A stretch of DNA of 64,000 nt, taken from Coxiellaceae bacterium. GTDB lineage: Bacteria > Pseudomonadota > Gammaproteobacteria > Coxiellales > Coxiellaceae. Positions 7,714-17,033 of this stretch are shown in pieces. The notes under the pieces are model-generated. The model had not been told where the DNA came from, ran no database searches, and worked only from the letters and a program-made list of their open reading frames with translations. The stretch is from the NCBI GenBank assembly GCA_029212925.1, contig JARGOB010000013.1, forward strand, positions 22,300 through 86,299, given 5' to 3'. Each line of letters starts with the position of its first letter. The stretch's first letter is position 1. The translations under genes and the position numbers were made by a program.

Positions 7714-9697
7714 TGAAATCATAGATGCCATCCGCCTTGAGAAACCCATTGATACTGTACTGGATGATGGGTCAATTTCTGTGCGTATATCGGATTATGT
7801 TCCCTATATTTGTACAGCGATACACTCAGGTCACAATATGCCTGAAAAGCTACAGGAGATATGTAACCTTACGGAAGATGAAAGACTGCAGGAAGAGGAT
7901 CCGTATACAGGACAGATCCTAGAGTCTTTTCCGCTGACGCTGATCTCTCATGACTCTCGGTATGAGTATGACTTAAATCGCGATCAAAATAGCTGTATTT
8001 ATGAGGAGGCTTGGGGGAAAAAGGTCTGGCGTAAAAAGAGAACTGACTCGGACAAATTAGATTCGCTGAAAAAGCATTCAATATATTATTCTATTCTGAA
8101 AGAAATTTTAGATGTTCTAGAGAAAAAATTTGGTGGCGTATTGTTGATTGATCTGCATAGCTACAATTGGAAAGTTAGAAGTTATGATTACGCACCGGTT
8201 TTTAATATTGGCACAAAGCAAATTAATACCAAGCGGTGGGGTAAGGTTTTATCTGTTCTTGAAAAGCACATATCTGAAATTGATTTGCCTAACTTAGAAG
8301 TTAGCTGTGAAAGAAATGTGGTATATAAAGGCGAGGGGTACCAGGCAGCGTTTGTAAGTCAGCATGTGTCTAATACCTTGATTGTTCCATTGGAGATAAA
8401 GAAAATTTATATGGATGAGCTCTGTGGTGAGCCGTTTCCTATTGTAATTGAAGAGTTATCGCAGGGATTATATTTTTCAGTTCTAGAAGCAGCATCCTGT
8501 TTGTTTGATGAATGTAGCAAGAACAAAATAAAAGCATCAGATCTGTATCCCTCTGAAATAGAACCAGTGGTATTTAAAATAGATAAGCAGCTTTATCGAT
8601 TAGCGAAGGGTTTTGAAACATTAAATTATGTAAACCCAATAAATTTTCAGGCCGAAAAAAAACGTTTTATGAATAAGAGAGATTACGTTCCGAAATTTAA
8701 GTATCGCCAGCTAAGAATTGATCCGTATCTATTTAAAGAATACTTATATAAATTGCCTGTGTCTGATATTCAAGACCCTATTATTCGAGATATATATCGT
8801 TCAGTAATTGATGGTTATGCAATGAAGGTGGAGTTATTGACCAGTGTTGGCACTAATCAGTTTCTCTATAATTCATTGCGATATTATGGAGAGCCCAACA
8901 CGATAGATATAGAAAATGCCCAGTTCTTATTGCATGCGAGCAAAAAATATTTTTCAAGTGATGATGGTCATAATAATCAACTCGTGAGTGTGGAAGATGC
9001 TGTTCATCAGTTTCAAGCAAGTGCTGATAAAATGAATCTGAATTGTAAGGTTGTATTATCCAAGCGAATAGCGGCAAAGGCAATGGTCGATAATTTACAG
9101 AGAAAGTTGTACGTAAATCAAAATGCCTCATTAACAAAAATAGATATACAGGCTTTAGTGCATCATGAGCTGGGTGTTCATATGGTGACAACTCAGAATG
9201 CTCTTTTACAGCCGTTGAATGTTTTAAAGTTAGGGCTCCCTGGTAATACGTATACTCAAGAAGGCTTGGCAATTTTAAGTGAGTATCTTTCTGGCACTTT
9301 AACGTTGTCTCGTTTGCAGCAGTTAGCTTTAAGGGTGTTAGCTATTGATATGATGGTAAAGGGCAGCAGTTTTTCTCATGTATATAGGCATCTCAATGAG
9401 CAGTATGGTATGTCTAGTGATGATTCATTTGCACTGGCGGTGCGTGTCTATAGGGGCGGTGGATTTACCAAAGATTACCTTTACTTGAGTGGGTTTCGCG
9501 ATATGTTGGCAGAATATAAAAAAGGTGACATTTTATCGTTACTTATTGGTAAAACGGGCATAAAGTTTCATGCAGCATTGGACTCTTTAATAGAGCGTAA
9601 AATATTTTCCCCGCCAGCTTATGTGACTCCTGCTTTTAAAATGCACTGTCATAATAAGGATGCTGTGCTTGATTATTTGGTAGAGTCAATAAAATAG
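7691..9697 (+). CDS. N-formylglutamate amidohydrolase - DUF1704 (QEGLA) metallopeptidase fusion
   Basis: A 668-residue two-domain protein. Residues about 1-285 are N-formylglutamate amidohydrolase-like: AIHSGH (H45, H48), DSRYEYDLNR and LIDLHSYN. Residues about 310-668 are DUF1704, annotated in bacteria as 'flavohemoglobin expression-modulating QEGLA motif protein' and related to the animal tubulin tyrosine carboxypeptidases (MATCAP/TMCP). The zinc motif HExxxH is H492-E493-H497 and QEGLA is at 523-527. Together these suggest hydrolysis or trimming of a C-terminal or gamma-linked amide. An in-frame ATG at 7703 is an alternative start. It overlaps the ATP-grasp gene, indicating translational coupling. 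Confidence 0.85.
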   Translation: MKLTMKYNEIIDAIRLEKPIDTVLDDGSISVRISDYVPYICTAIHSGHNMPEKLQEICNLTEDERLQEEDPYTGQILESFPLTLISHDSRYEYDLNRDQNSCIYEEAWGKKVWRKKRTDSDKLDSLKKHSIYYSILKEILDVLEKKFGGVLLIDLHSYNWKVRSYDYAPVFNIGTKQINTKRWGKVLSVLEKHISEIDLPNLEVSCERNVVYKGEGYQAAFVSQHVSNTLIVPLEIKKIYMDELCGEPFPIVIEELSQGLYFSVLEAASCLFDECSKNKIKASDLYPSEIEPVVFKIDKQLYRLAKGFETLNYVNPINFQAEKKRFMNKRDYVPKFKYRQLRIDPYLFKEYLYKLPVSDIQDPIIRDIYRSVIDGYAMKVELLTSVGTNQFLYNSLRYYGEPNTIDIENAQFLLHASKKYFSSDDGHNNQLVSVEDAVHQFQASADKMNLNCKVVLSKRIAAKAMVDNLQRKLYVNQNASLTKIDIQALVHHELGVHMVTTQNALLQPLNVLKLGLPGNTYTQEGLAILSEYLSGTLTLSRLQQLALRVLAIDMMVKGSSFSHVYRHLNEQYGMSSDDSFALAVRVYRGGGFTKDYLYLSGFRDMLAEYKKGDILSLLIGKTGIKFHAALDSLIERKIFSPPAYVTPAFKMHCHNKDAVLDYLVESIK

Positions 9698-9708
9698 AGT
9701 GTAATTAT

Positions 9709-10149
9709 ATGGCAAGAGGTTTAAATAAGGTTATATTAGTTGGTTACTTAGGTGCTGCACCAGAGTGTTATGGATCTGCTAATGGTAGAGATCTGGCTGC
9801 TATTCGCTTGGCTACAACTCAGACCTGGAGAGATAAGTTATCAAATAAATTGCAGCAGCAAACGGAGTGGCATCGCGTGGTTTTTTTTGGCAGATTGGCT
9901 GAGGTGGCGATTGAGTATTTGAGCAAAGGCAGTCTAATTTATGTTGAGGGCTATTTAAAAGAAAAAAAATGGTTGGATAAATCAGGGGTAACGCGATATG
10001 TCGTTGAGATAATTGCTAAAGAAATGAATATTCTGCAAGGTTGTCATGATAAGAATATTGATGCAAAACCTGACCAGTGTTCGAGTGGTGATTATGATGA
10101 TTATTCGGATGTTATATATAATAGGGTAGATAAGGATACTTTATTTTAG
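9709..10149 (+). CDS. ssb: Single-stranded DNA-binding protein, short paralogue
   Basis: A 146-residue SSB: MARGLNKVILVGYLGAAPE, then TEWHRVVFFGRLAEVA and YVEGYLKEKKWLDKSG form the OB fold. The tail is short and acidic, ending DKDTLF, close to the DDDIPF-type tip that recruits repair and replication proteins. The glycine/glutamine-rich linker of main SSBs is largely missing, so this looks like an accessory copy. It follows the QEGLA fusion by 11 bp in the same direction and is probably co-transcribed. Why an SSB belongs here is unclear; it may be a passenger. Confidence 0.85.
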   Translation: MARGLNKVILVGYLGAAPECYGSANGRDLAAIRLATTQTWRDKLSNKLQQQTEWHRVVFFGRLAEVAIEYLSKGSLIYVEGYLKEKKWLDKSGVTRYVVEIIAKEMNILQGCHDKNIDAKPDQCSSGDYDDYSDVIYNRVDKDTLF

Positions 10150-10613
10150 TTAGCGGCTACCCTAATTGTATGGTGGCAAAAACGCACCGTGCTTAGATAT
10201 ATCTGACACAGATCGTGGCGGTTTATAGCGGTAATATGCATCGCAAGGTGTTGATTTTACATTGGTTATAATTGGACTCATTGGCTTTTAATCAATTGGT
10301 TGCTGGTTCGATTAAGTTTGCGCGATAGCAGAATTGAATTGCACGAAGTGCGAGGGTCCATGGAAGGGTCGGGTAATCCAGCACGACCAAAAAGTTATAT
10401 TCTATTTTAAATCAATAAAATAAGCAAACTACCTTATCTATAGTAATTAGGTAAAGTAGTTGATTTTGTGCCTATTTGTAGCAAAAACATGTCGTGAATT
10501 GATGAATTATCTGATTTTTGTGACGTGATTTTCTGAATTACCTGCTTTTTGGGCTGTTCAGTTAGTGAAAATTGTTTGGAATTACAATTTGCATGCAATA
10601 GGTCTTAGATTAA
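10150..10613. other. Gene-free AT-rich stretch with one imperfect inverted repeat
   Basis: I find no credible gene. Near 10427-10462 there is an imperfect inverted repeat (AACTACCTTATC ... GGTAAAGTAGTT, two mismatches). It could act as a terminator between the SSB and yheU genes, but no clean T-run follows. Confidence 0.4.
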
Positions 10614-10823
10614 TTAATTTTTATCAATTACGTCGCAATAATCATCACCTGGCAAATATACAATTACTGCATTCCCTGCTTCTAAACGTGATTTTAGTTG
10701 CTGCTTTTTGGAATCAAATGAACGCTCATGTAAACCATAGTCGGTACCTTCGCGAAGGACGATTTCGATTAACAGATTATCAAGGGCTCTACAGCTAAGT
10801 TGTCTGTAGTCAATTTCTACCAT
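10614..10823 (-). CDS. yheU: UPF0270 (YheU) family protein
   Basis: A 69-residue cytosolic protein matching YheU: L..[22 protein letters not shown], then [18 protein letters not shown], against the E. coli pattern [22 protein letters not shown]...GEAVLVW. The family is small, widespread in gammaproteobacteria, and of unknown function. It lies alone on the minus strand between the ssb-like gene and the efflux operons. The overlapping plus-strand frame at 10565-10798 is a shadow of this gene. Confidence 0.85.
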   Translation of the reverse strand: [69 protein letters not shown]

Positions 10824-11118
10824 ATTTTTTTTCAGTAATGGTTGGTCATAAACGGATAGGTATTATAACAGATGCAGAGAGTAAGCTTAACTTTGTAAAA
10901 TAATGGATTTAAAGTGAGATGGTCTTTAACATAATCGCTTTTGGGGGCAGGTCACATAGTGGAAAGTTCTACTAATTTAAGCCCCTAATAATGGGGGGAT
11001 TACCCACTCAGAAAATTTCGAGATGCGCAGTTATAAAAAAGCCTACAAGGCCATGTTTGCTTTAGTAAAATGTACCGGTATGGCATTATAAGGTGGTATT
11101 CTCCACCGGCTGCTATAA
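10824..11118. other. Leader of the metal-efflux operon
   Basis: Upstream region of the Cus-type operon. A small hairpin (GGTGG TATTCT CCACC, 11092-11107) sits just before the first ATG. TGGGGGGATTACCCA near 10992-11006 is weakly symmetric. I recognise no CueR, CusR or ArsR-type operator. Confidence 0.35.
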
Positions 11119-12384
11119 ATGAGAAATAAATTATTTACGAGAGTGTATGGTGCATCTATTGCACTGATTTTTTTATATGCACCTGCAGTGTTAGAGGCAA
11201 AATCCTTAACTTTAAAACAAGCTGAGCAAATTGCTCTTGCACAGTCACCTGAAGTAAAAGCATTTCATGCTAAAGCGAGCGCATTAGGCCAAGCTGCTAT
11301 AGCAGCAGACCAATTTTCTGATCCAAAACTAGCCATTGGTACATTAAATATGCCGGTAAATAGTTTTAATTTTAGTCAAAGTAATATGACTCAAATTCAA
11401 ATTGCGCTCCAGCAACAGTTCCCCAAAGGTAGAAGTTTGCATTACAGCTCGGAGGTGAAGAAAAAGTTGTCGCTTTCTGAGAAAAATAATGAACAACTGA
11501 TGCAATTGCATGTGCTGCAAGGCGTTAGAAACAGTTGGCTACAGTTATATTTGTGGCAGCAAAACAAGAGAATCATTTCCGATCAAAAAAGGGTCTTTAG
11601 GCACTTGCTAAGTGTGACAAAGTCTATGCTTGAAAATAATAAAGCACAGCAAATGGATGTGGTGCGTGCACAGCTTGAAGTATCAGAGCTAGATAACCGC
11701 TTGATTGAGGTCACTCAAAAAATAGATGAAGCTCGTTCAGCATTAGCGCGATGGGTTACAGCTCCAATTGCACTGAGGGCAAAAGCGTCTCGAATTCCAC
11801 GCTGGTCAAGCCCACCGAGCATTTCAACGCTAAATAAGCAGCTGGCAAATCATCCTGTTATAAAAAAGGATTCGGCTCTAATGTTGGCTGGCAAAGATGG
11901 TATTAAGTTGGCAAAGCAGCAGTATATTCCAGGCTTTTTGTTAGGGGTTGCCTATGGAATTAGGCAAGGGGAGCATACCAATGGTGATACGCGCTCTGAC
12001 TTCTTAACAGCACAGCTGAGTTTTAACTTACCATTTTTCACTAGAAATCGACAAGACAGAACACTTAATGCAAGTAAGCAGCGATACATTGCAAATGAAC
12101 AATTGCGATACAGTGATTATAGAAATTTAAGAGATACTTTAAGCACGCAGTTTGCAATATGGAAGCAACAAAGCAGTAGTGCTTGGTTATATCGCTCAAA
12201 ACTGGTTCCACAGGCTAAGCAATATGCTGAAGCAACAATGACAGCTTATCAAAACACACAAACCGACTTTCCTACGTTGGCGAGAGCTTATATCCGTGAG
12301 TTAAATACGGAGCTGGGTGGGGTGAAGGCACAGGTTAATCAAGCTATCGCAAGGGTTAACTTGTTATATATACAAGGGCAGTAG
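11119..12384 (+). CDS. Outer-membrane efflux protein (TolC/CusC-like) of the Cu/Ag system
   Basis: A 421-residue outer-membrane factor. It has a signal peptide (hydrophobic IALIFLYAPAVLEA, cleavage about residue 27), then two long helical OEP repeats beginning LTLKQAEQIALAQSPEV. It would form the trimeric exit duct for the RND pump two genes downstream. It precedes the adaptor gene by 2 bp. The start has only a weak ribosome site. It is a separate protein from the OEP at 17034, which belongs to the Czc-type set. Confidence 0.8.
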   Translation: MRNKLFTRVYGASIALIFLYAPAVLEAKSLTLKQAEQIALAQSPEVKAFHAKASALGQAAIAADQFSDPKLAIGTLNMPVNSFNFSQSNMTQIQIALQQQFPKGRSLHYSSEVKKKLSLSEKNNEQLMQLHVLQGVRNSWLQLYLWQQNKRIISDQKRVFRHLLSVTKSMLENNKAQQMDVVRAQLEVSELDNRLIEVTQKIDEARSALARWVTAPIALRAKASRIPRWSSPPSISTLNKQLANHPVIKKDSALMLAGKDGIKLAKQQYIPGFLLGVAYGIRQGEHTNGDTRSDFLTAQLSFNLPFFTRNRQDRTLNASKQRYIANEQLRYSDYRNLRDTLSTQFAIWKQQSSSAWLYRSKLVPQAKQYAEATMTAYQNTQTDFPTLARAYIRELNTELGGVKAQVNQAIARVNLLYIQGQ

Positions 12385-12386
12385 AA

Positions 12387-13874
12387 ATGAAGAAATGGAT
12401 TGGCTTAATTGTTTTATTGGTTGTGGCTTATATAGCTGGGATATTCACTTATCAAATATTTTGGACTGGTAAGAAGCAAGGTTCATCACAGGTGGAAAAA
12501 AAACCTTTGTATTGGGTAGCGCCGATGGACCCAAGTTATCGTCGTGATAAGCCGGGAAAATCGCCAATGGGTATGGATTTAGTGCCGGTTTATGCGGATC
12601 AAAAAAACAATGAAGCGGGTGTCATTAAAATATCCCCAACTGTGGAGAATAATTTAGGGGTTAAAGTTGCCAAAGTTGAGAAAAGAGCATTATCACGTGT
12701 CATTGATACTGTAGGTTATGTGACAGTCGATGAAAACAATATTGAACATATTCATACTTATGTTGATGGCTGGGTTAAGAAATTATGGGTAAAAACAACC
12801 GGTGAGAACGTCAAAAAAGGGCAGCTGCTATTGGAGCTGTACTCACCAACATTGAATAATGCTCAACAAGAATTATTGCTAGCGATTAAAAATAATAATA
12901 AGACACTCATATCGGCTGGTATCAAAAAACTAAAGACCTTAGGTGTATCTCAAGCGCAAATTAATCAAATTAAGCGAGATAAAAAAGCAGAGAGTTTGGT
13001 AAAGGTTTTTGCAACGAAAGCGGGTATTGTTTCACAGTTAAATGTACGAGAAGGTGCCTTTGTTAAACCGTCAGCAGATTTGGTCACTATTGAAGATCTG
13101 TCTCGTATTTGGGTCGTTGCTGAAGTGTTTGAAGGTCAGTCAGCATGGGTTAAGCAGGGGCAAGCTGCTACTGCTACGCTTTCCTACTGGCCCGGAAAAA
13201 TATGGCAAGGTCGCGTTGATTATGTGTATCCCGAATTAGATCAAAAAACACATACGCTACGTGTGCGACTTGTTTTCCCAAATCCAGATTTAACCATGAA
13301 ACCAAAAATGTACGCCAATATTAAAATTTATAGTCAAGCCGTTCAGGATGCAATAGCTATACCACGGCTGGCGCTTATTCGTAGTGGAGGTGGCGATCGT
13401 GTGATTGTCGCACTGGGTGATGGTCGATTCAGGGCGCAGCCAGTGAAAGTTGGTATTGAGTCAGGTCACTATTATCAGGTGCTTTCAGGATTGAAGCCAG
13501 GTGCGTCGATTGTCACTTCAGCGCAATTTTTAATTGATTCGGAGTCCAATATAAGAGCTAGTTTTGATCGCATTAACTCAGATAAAGCAGCCAAGCAACA
13601 GCACAAGGCACACAAGTTGCAGGAGTATGTAGGCCAAGGTGTGATAATGAAAGTTGATACTCACAATAGAAGAATAAGCATTAAGCATCAACCCATACCA
13701 GCACTTGATATGCCTGCTATGGAGATGGATCTAAAAGTGGATACTTCAGTTAATTTATCGGATGTGAAAACTGGTGATGACTTGCATTTTGTTATGGTCA
13801 AGCAGCCTGATGGTACTTATTTAGTGATTAAAATACATGTTATGGCTAAGCGCCGTCATGGGGATCATTCATGA
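12387..13874 (+). CDS. cusB: CusB-like adaptor with N-terminal metal-binding and C-terminal CusF domains
   Basis: A 495-residue periplasmic adaptor. Residues 1-26 form a membrane anchor or signal. At 43-69 is a heavy-metal-binding domain (APMDP...KSPMGMDLVPVY). The barrel-sandwich and beta-barrel domains follow (YVDGWVKKLWV...GENVKKGQLL). From about 413 a CusF-like domain is fused to the C-terminus. Its ligands align with E. coli CusF H36/W44/M47/M49 as H434/M442/M445/M447, so the tryptophan is replaced by methionine. This supports Cu(I)/Ag(I) delivery to the pump. It overlaps the pump gene by 4 bp (ATGA). Confidence 0.9.
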   Translation: MKKWIGLIVLLVVAYIAGIFTYQIFWTGKKQGSSQVEKKPLYWVAPMDPSYRRDKPGKSPMGMDLVPVYADQKNNEAGVIKISPTVENNLGVKVAKVEKRALSRVIDTVGYVTVDENNIEHIHTYVDGWVKKLWVKTTGENVKKGQLLLELYSPTLNNAQQELLLAIKNNNKTLISAGIKKLKTLGVSQAQINQIKRDKKAESLVKVFATKAGIVSQLNVREGAFVKPSADLVTIEDLSRIWVVAEVFEGQSAWVKQGQAATATLSYWPGKIWQGRVDYVYPELDQKTHTLRVRLVFPNPDLTMKPKMYANIKIYSQAVQDAIAIPRLALIRSGGGDRVIVALGDGRFRAQPVKVGIESGHYYQVLSGLKPGASIVTSAQFLIDSESNIRASFDRINSDKAAKQQHKAHKLQEYVGQGVIMKVDTHNRRISIKHQPIPALDMPAMEMDLKVDTSVNLSDVKTGDDLHFVMVKQPDGTYLVIKIHVMAKRRHGDHS

Positions 13875-16800
13875 TTGCAAAGCTAATAGAATGGTCTATA
13901 AAAAATAGGTTTTTAGTCCTTATTGCTACTTGCTTATTGGTTGCAGTAGGTATTTATGCGTTATTGAAAACGCCAATAGATGCTATTCCAGATTTGTCCG
14001 ACGTGCAGGTGATTGTTAAAACTTCTTACCCAGGACAAGCACCACAAGTGGTTGAGGACCAGGTCACTTACCCTTTAGCTACTGCTATGTTAGCTGTTCC
14101 TGGAGCAGTTACTGTAAGGGCATACTCTTATTTTGGTGATTCTTTTGTTTATATCATATTTAAAGATGGTACTGATTTATACTGGGCTCGTTCTCGTGTG
14201 TTGGAGTATTTAAATCAAGTGGCGAGTAAGTTGCCAGCTAGTGCAAAACCAGAGTTGGGGCCTGATGCAACGGGTGTGGGTTGGATTTATCAATATGCTT
14301 TAGTTGATAAAACGGGAAGCCATGACCTTTCCCAGCTTACTAGTTTGCAGAATTGGTTATTGAAATTTGAGTTGCAAACTGTTCCAGGTGTTGCTGAGAT
14401 TGCCACCGTAGGTGGTATGGTCAAACAATATCAGGTGATTTTAGATCCGAACCGTGTTCGTGCTTATGGCTTAAGTTTGCATCATGTAAAACAAGCCATT
14501 CAAAAAGCGAACAGTGAGGTGGGTGGTTCTGTGGTTGAAATGGCTGAAGCAGAGTATATGGTAAGAACGAGTGGCTATATACAAAAAATGGAGGCTTTAG
14601 AGAATATCCCAGTTGGCATCAATAAGAATGGTACGCCCATTATGCTTTCAAATGTGGCTAGAATAACAATTGGGCCACAAATGCGTCGTGGTGTATCTGA
14701 GCTTAATGGTAAGGGCGAAGCGGTGGGCGGCGTTGTTGTGATGCGTATGGGTGAAAACGCTTTAGCGACAATTAAAGCAGTTAAGCATAAGATTGCGAGC
14801 ATACAAAAAAGCTTACCGAAAGGGGTATCGATTGTACCTGTTTATGATCGATCCAGTTTGATTTACCGTGCAGTTAAAACGTTATCATGGACTTTAGTGA
14901 TAGAGTTTATCGTGGTGGCAGCTGTTTGTATGCTTTTTCTGTTTCACTTTCGATCGTCGTTAGTCGTAATATTAAGTTTACCTGTGGGCGTGTTAATCGC
15001 AATTATCATTATGTATTTTCAAGGGATTAATGCAAATATCATGTCACTCAGTGGTATTGCTATAGCCATTGGTGTCATGGTGGATGCAGCCATTATTATG
15101 GTTGAAAATATGCACAAAAAAATTGAGGAGGCAGGCCAAAATAATCAAGCAATAGATCAATGGCACTTAGTAAAGCAGGCAGCCATTGAGGTTGGTCCAA
15201 CATTGTTTTTTTCGCTATTAATTACAACGGTCAGTTTTTTACCGGTGTTTGCTCTACAAGCGCAAGAAGGTCGCCTCTTTTCACCATTAGCTTTTACTAA
15301 AACTTATGCCATGGCAGCAGCAGCAGGATTATCAATAACGCTGGTGCCCGTGCTTATGGGGTATTTTATCCGTGGGCGGATTGTGCCGGAGAAAAAAAAT
15401 CCTATCAATAGATCGCTTATCATGCTTTATCGCCCAGTGATGAACACCATTATACGTTTTCCCAAGACACTTATATTTTTAACGGTATTATTATTTGCTC
15501 TCACCTATTGGCCTTGGTCACAGATTGGATCAGAATTCATGCCTCCTTTGAATGAAGGCGATATTATGTATATGCCAACAATGCTCCCTGGTGTGTCGAT
15601 TGGTAAGGCAAGGCAAGTACTCCAGCAAACAGATAAGTTAATTAAACAACTGCCAGAGGTCAAAAGTGTATTTGGAAAAGTGGGTCGTGCTGAAACAGCG
15701 ACAGATCCAGCGCCACTGACTATGATTGAAACCATTGTGCAGCTTAAGCCAGCTGATCAGTGGCGACCTGGGGTTACGATTGAAAAAATTAAAAAGGAGC
15801 TTAACCAGCGTGTATCGTTACCCGGTGTAACGAATGCTTGGGTCATGCCAATTAAAACCCGTATTGATATGCTGGCAACAGGAATCAAAACTCCTATAGG
15901 TATAAAAATCACTGGCCCTTCTTTAGCGAAAATACAAGATATTGGTAAGCAGCTGGATAGTGTTTTACAAAAAGTGCCAGGAACTGCATCTGTCTATGCG
16001 GATCGCTCGGTGGGTGGAAGATATGTCAATATTGATATTAATCGTAAAGCAGCTGCGCGCTTTGGACTAAATATAAGAGGTATACAAGATGTGGTTAAGG
16101 CTGCAATTGGAGGGATGAACGTTACGGAGACGGTAGAAGGGAGGGAGCGATATCCGGTGAATTTGCGCTACCCGCAATCGGACAGAGACTCTGTTGAAAA
16201 GATTAAACAGCTGCCGATGGTAACACCGACAGGCGCACATATTGCATTGGGAGATGTTGCGCGCGTTTTTGTCGCAGGCGGTCCTCCAGTGATTAAAAGT
16301 GAAGATGCCAAGCTGACAGGGTGGATATTAGTAGATATTTCAAATAGTGATATTGGTAGTTATGTACGTACGGCTAAAGCGGCTATTGCTAAACAACTTA
16401 AATTACCTGCTGGCTATAACTTACAGTGGTCTGGTCAGTATGAATATATGCAGCGTGCAAAAGACCGACTAATGTTGCTTATTCCATTAACTTTGTTACT
16501 AATTTTCATACTGCTATATATCCATGCACATAACCTTGTTGAAGTGCTTATTGTGATGGGTACATTGCCGTTATCATTTATTGGTGGTGTATGGCTTATG
16601 TATTGGTTGGATTACAATATGTCGGTAGCCATTGGTGTTGGTTTTATTGCATTGGCAGGTGTTGCAGTAGAAACTGGGATGGTGCTGATAAATTATTTGA
16701 ACCAAGCTTTAAATAAACAGTTAGAGAGTGCAAAAAAAGAACGCCGGGCCTTGAATGCGGTAGATTTAGTGGCTGCCATTCATGAAGGTGCTTTACACCG

Positions 16801-17011
16801 TATCCGCCCCATAATAATGGCAATTTCAGCGACTTTTGCTGGGTTGCTGCCAGTCATGTTAAGTCGAGGAACAGGTTCCAGTGTTATGCACCGTATTGCT
16901 GCACCGATGGTAGGCGGGCTATTTAGTGCGACTGTGTTAACATTGATTATCATTCCGGCTGTATATTATGTTTGGAAGAGAAATACGGTTGTTATTAAAC
17001 AGCCTATTTAG
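13871..17011 (+). CDS. cusA: CusA-type Cu(I)/Ag(I) RND efflux pump
   Basis: A 1046-residue inner-membrane RND transporter with 12 membrane segments. The methionines that carry copper and silver in E. coli CusA (M573, M623, M672) are conserved with the same spacing: M568 (YMPT), M618 (PLTMIET) and M667 (RIDMLATG). The proton-relay segment GIAIAIGVMVDAAI is also present. It takes metal from the periplasm and cytosolic face and passes it through the adaptor and OEP. Length equals the family norm. The third gene of the first tripartite set. Confidence 0.92.
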   Translation: MIAKLIEWSIKNRFLVLIATCLLVAVGIYALLKTPIDAIPDLSDVQVIVKTSYPGQAPQVVEDQVTYPLATAMLAVPGAVTVRAYSYFGDSFVYIIFKDGTDLYWARSRVLEYLNQVASKLPASAKPELGPDATGVGWIYQYALVDKTGSHDLSQLTSLQNWLLKFELQTVPGVAEIATVGGMVKQYQVILDPNRVRAYGLSLHHVKQAIQKANSEVGGSVVEMAEAEYMVRTSGYIQKMEALENIPVGINKNGTPIMLSNVARITIGPQMRRGVSELNGKGEAVGGVVVMRMGENALATIKAVKHKIASIQKSLPKGVSIVPVYDRSSLIYRAVKTLSWTLVIEFIVVAAVCMLFLFHFRSSLVVILSLPVGVLIAIIIMYFQGINANIMSLSGIAIAIGVMVDAAIIMVENMHKKIEEAGQNNQAIDQWHLVKQAAIEVGPTLFFSLLITTVSFLPVFALQAQEGRLFSPLAFTKTYAMAAAAGLSITLVPVLMGYFIRGRIVPEKKNPINRSLIMLYRPVMNTIIRFPKTLIFLTVLLFALTYWPWSQIGSEFMPPLNEGDIMYMPTMLPGVSIGKARQVLQQTDKLIKQLPEVKSVFGKVGRAETATDPAPLTMIETIVQLKPADQWRPGVTIEKIKKELNQRVSLPGVTNAWVMPIKTRIDMLATGIKTPIGIKITGPSLAKIQDIGKQLDSVLQKVPGTASVYADRSVGGRYVNIDINRKAAARFGLNIRGIQDVVKAAIGGMNVTETVEGRERYPVNLRYPQSDRDSVEKIKQLPMVTPTGAHIALGDVARVFVAGGPPVIKSEDAKLTGWILVDISNSDIGSYVRTAKAAIAKQLKLPAGYNLQWSGQYEYMQRAKDRLMLLIPLTLLLIFILLYIHAHNLVEVLIVMGTLPLSFIGGVWLMYWLDYNMSVAIGVGFIALAGVAVETGMVLINYLNQALNKQLESAKKERRALNAVDLVAAIHEGALHRIRPIIMAISATFAGLLPVMLSRGTGSSVMHRIAAPMVGGLFSATVLTLIIIPAVYYVWKRNTVVIKQPI

Positions 17012-17033
17012 TTTAATTACTCCGATGAGGGGC

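Noticed and set aside
10150..10613. A possible transposase remnant in the gap
   Set aside because: No stretch resembles a transposase in any frame, so not listed as a mobile element.
10565..10798. Plus-strand 77-residue frame
   Set aside because: It is the antisense of the yheU gene, which has clear family similarity.
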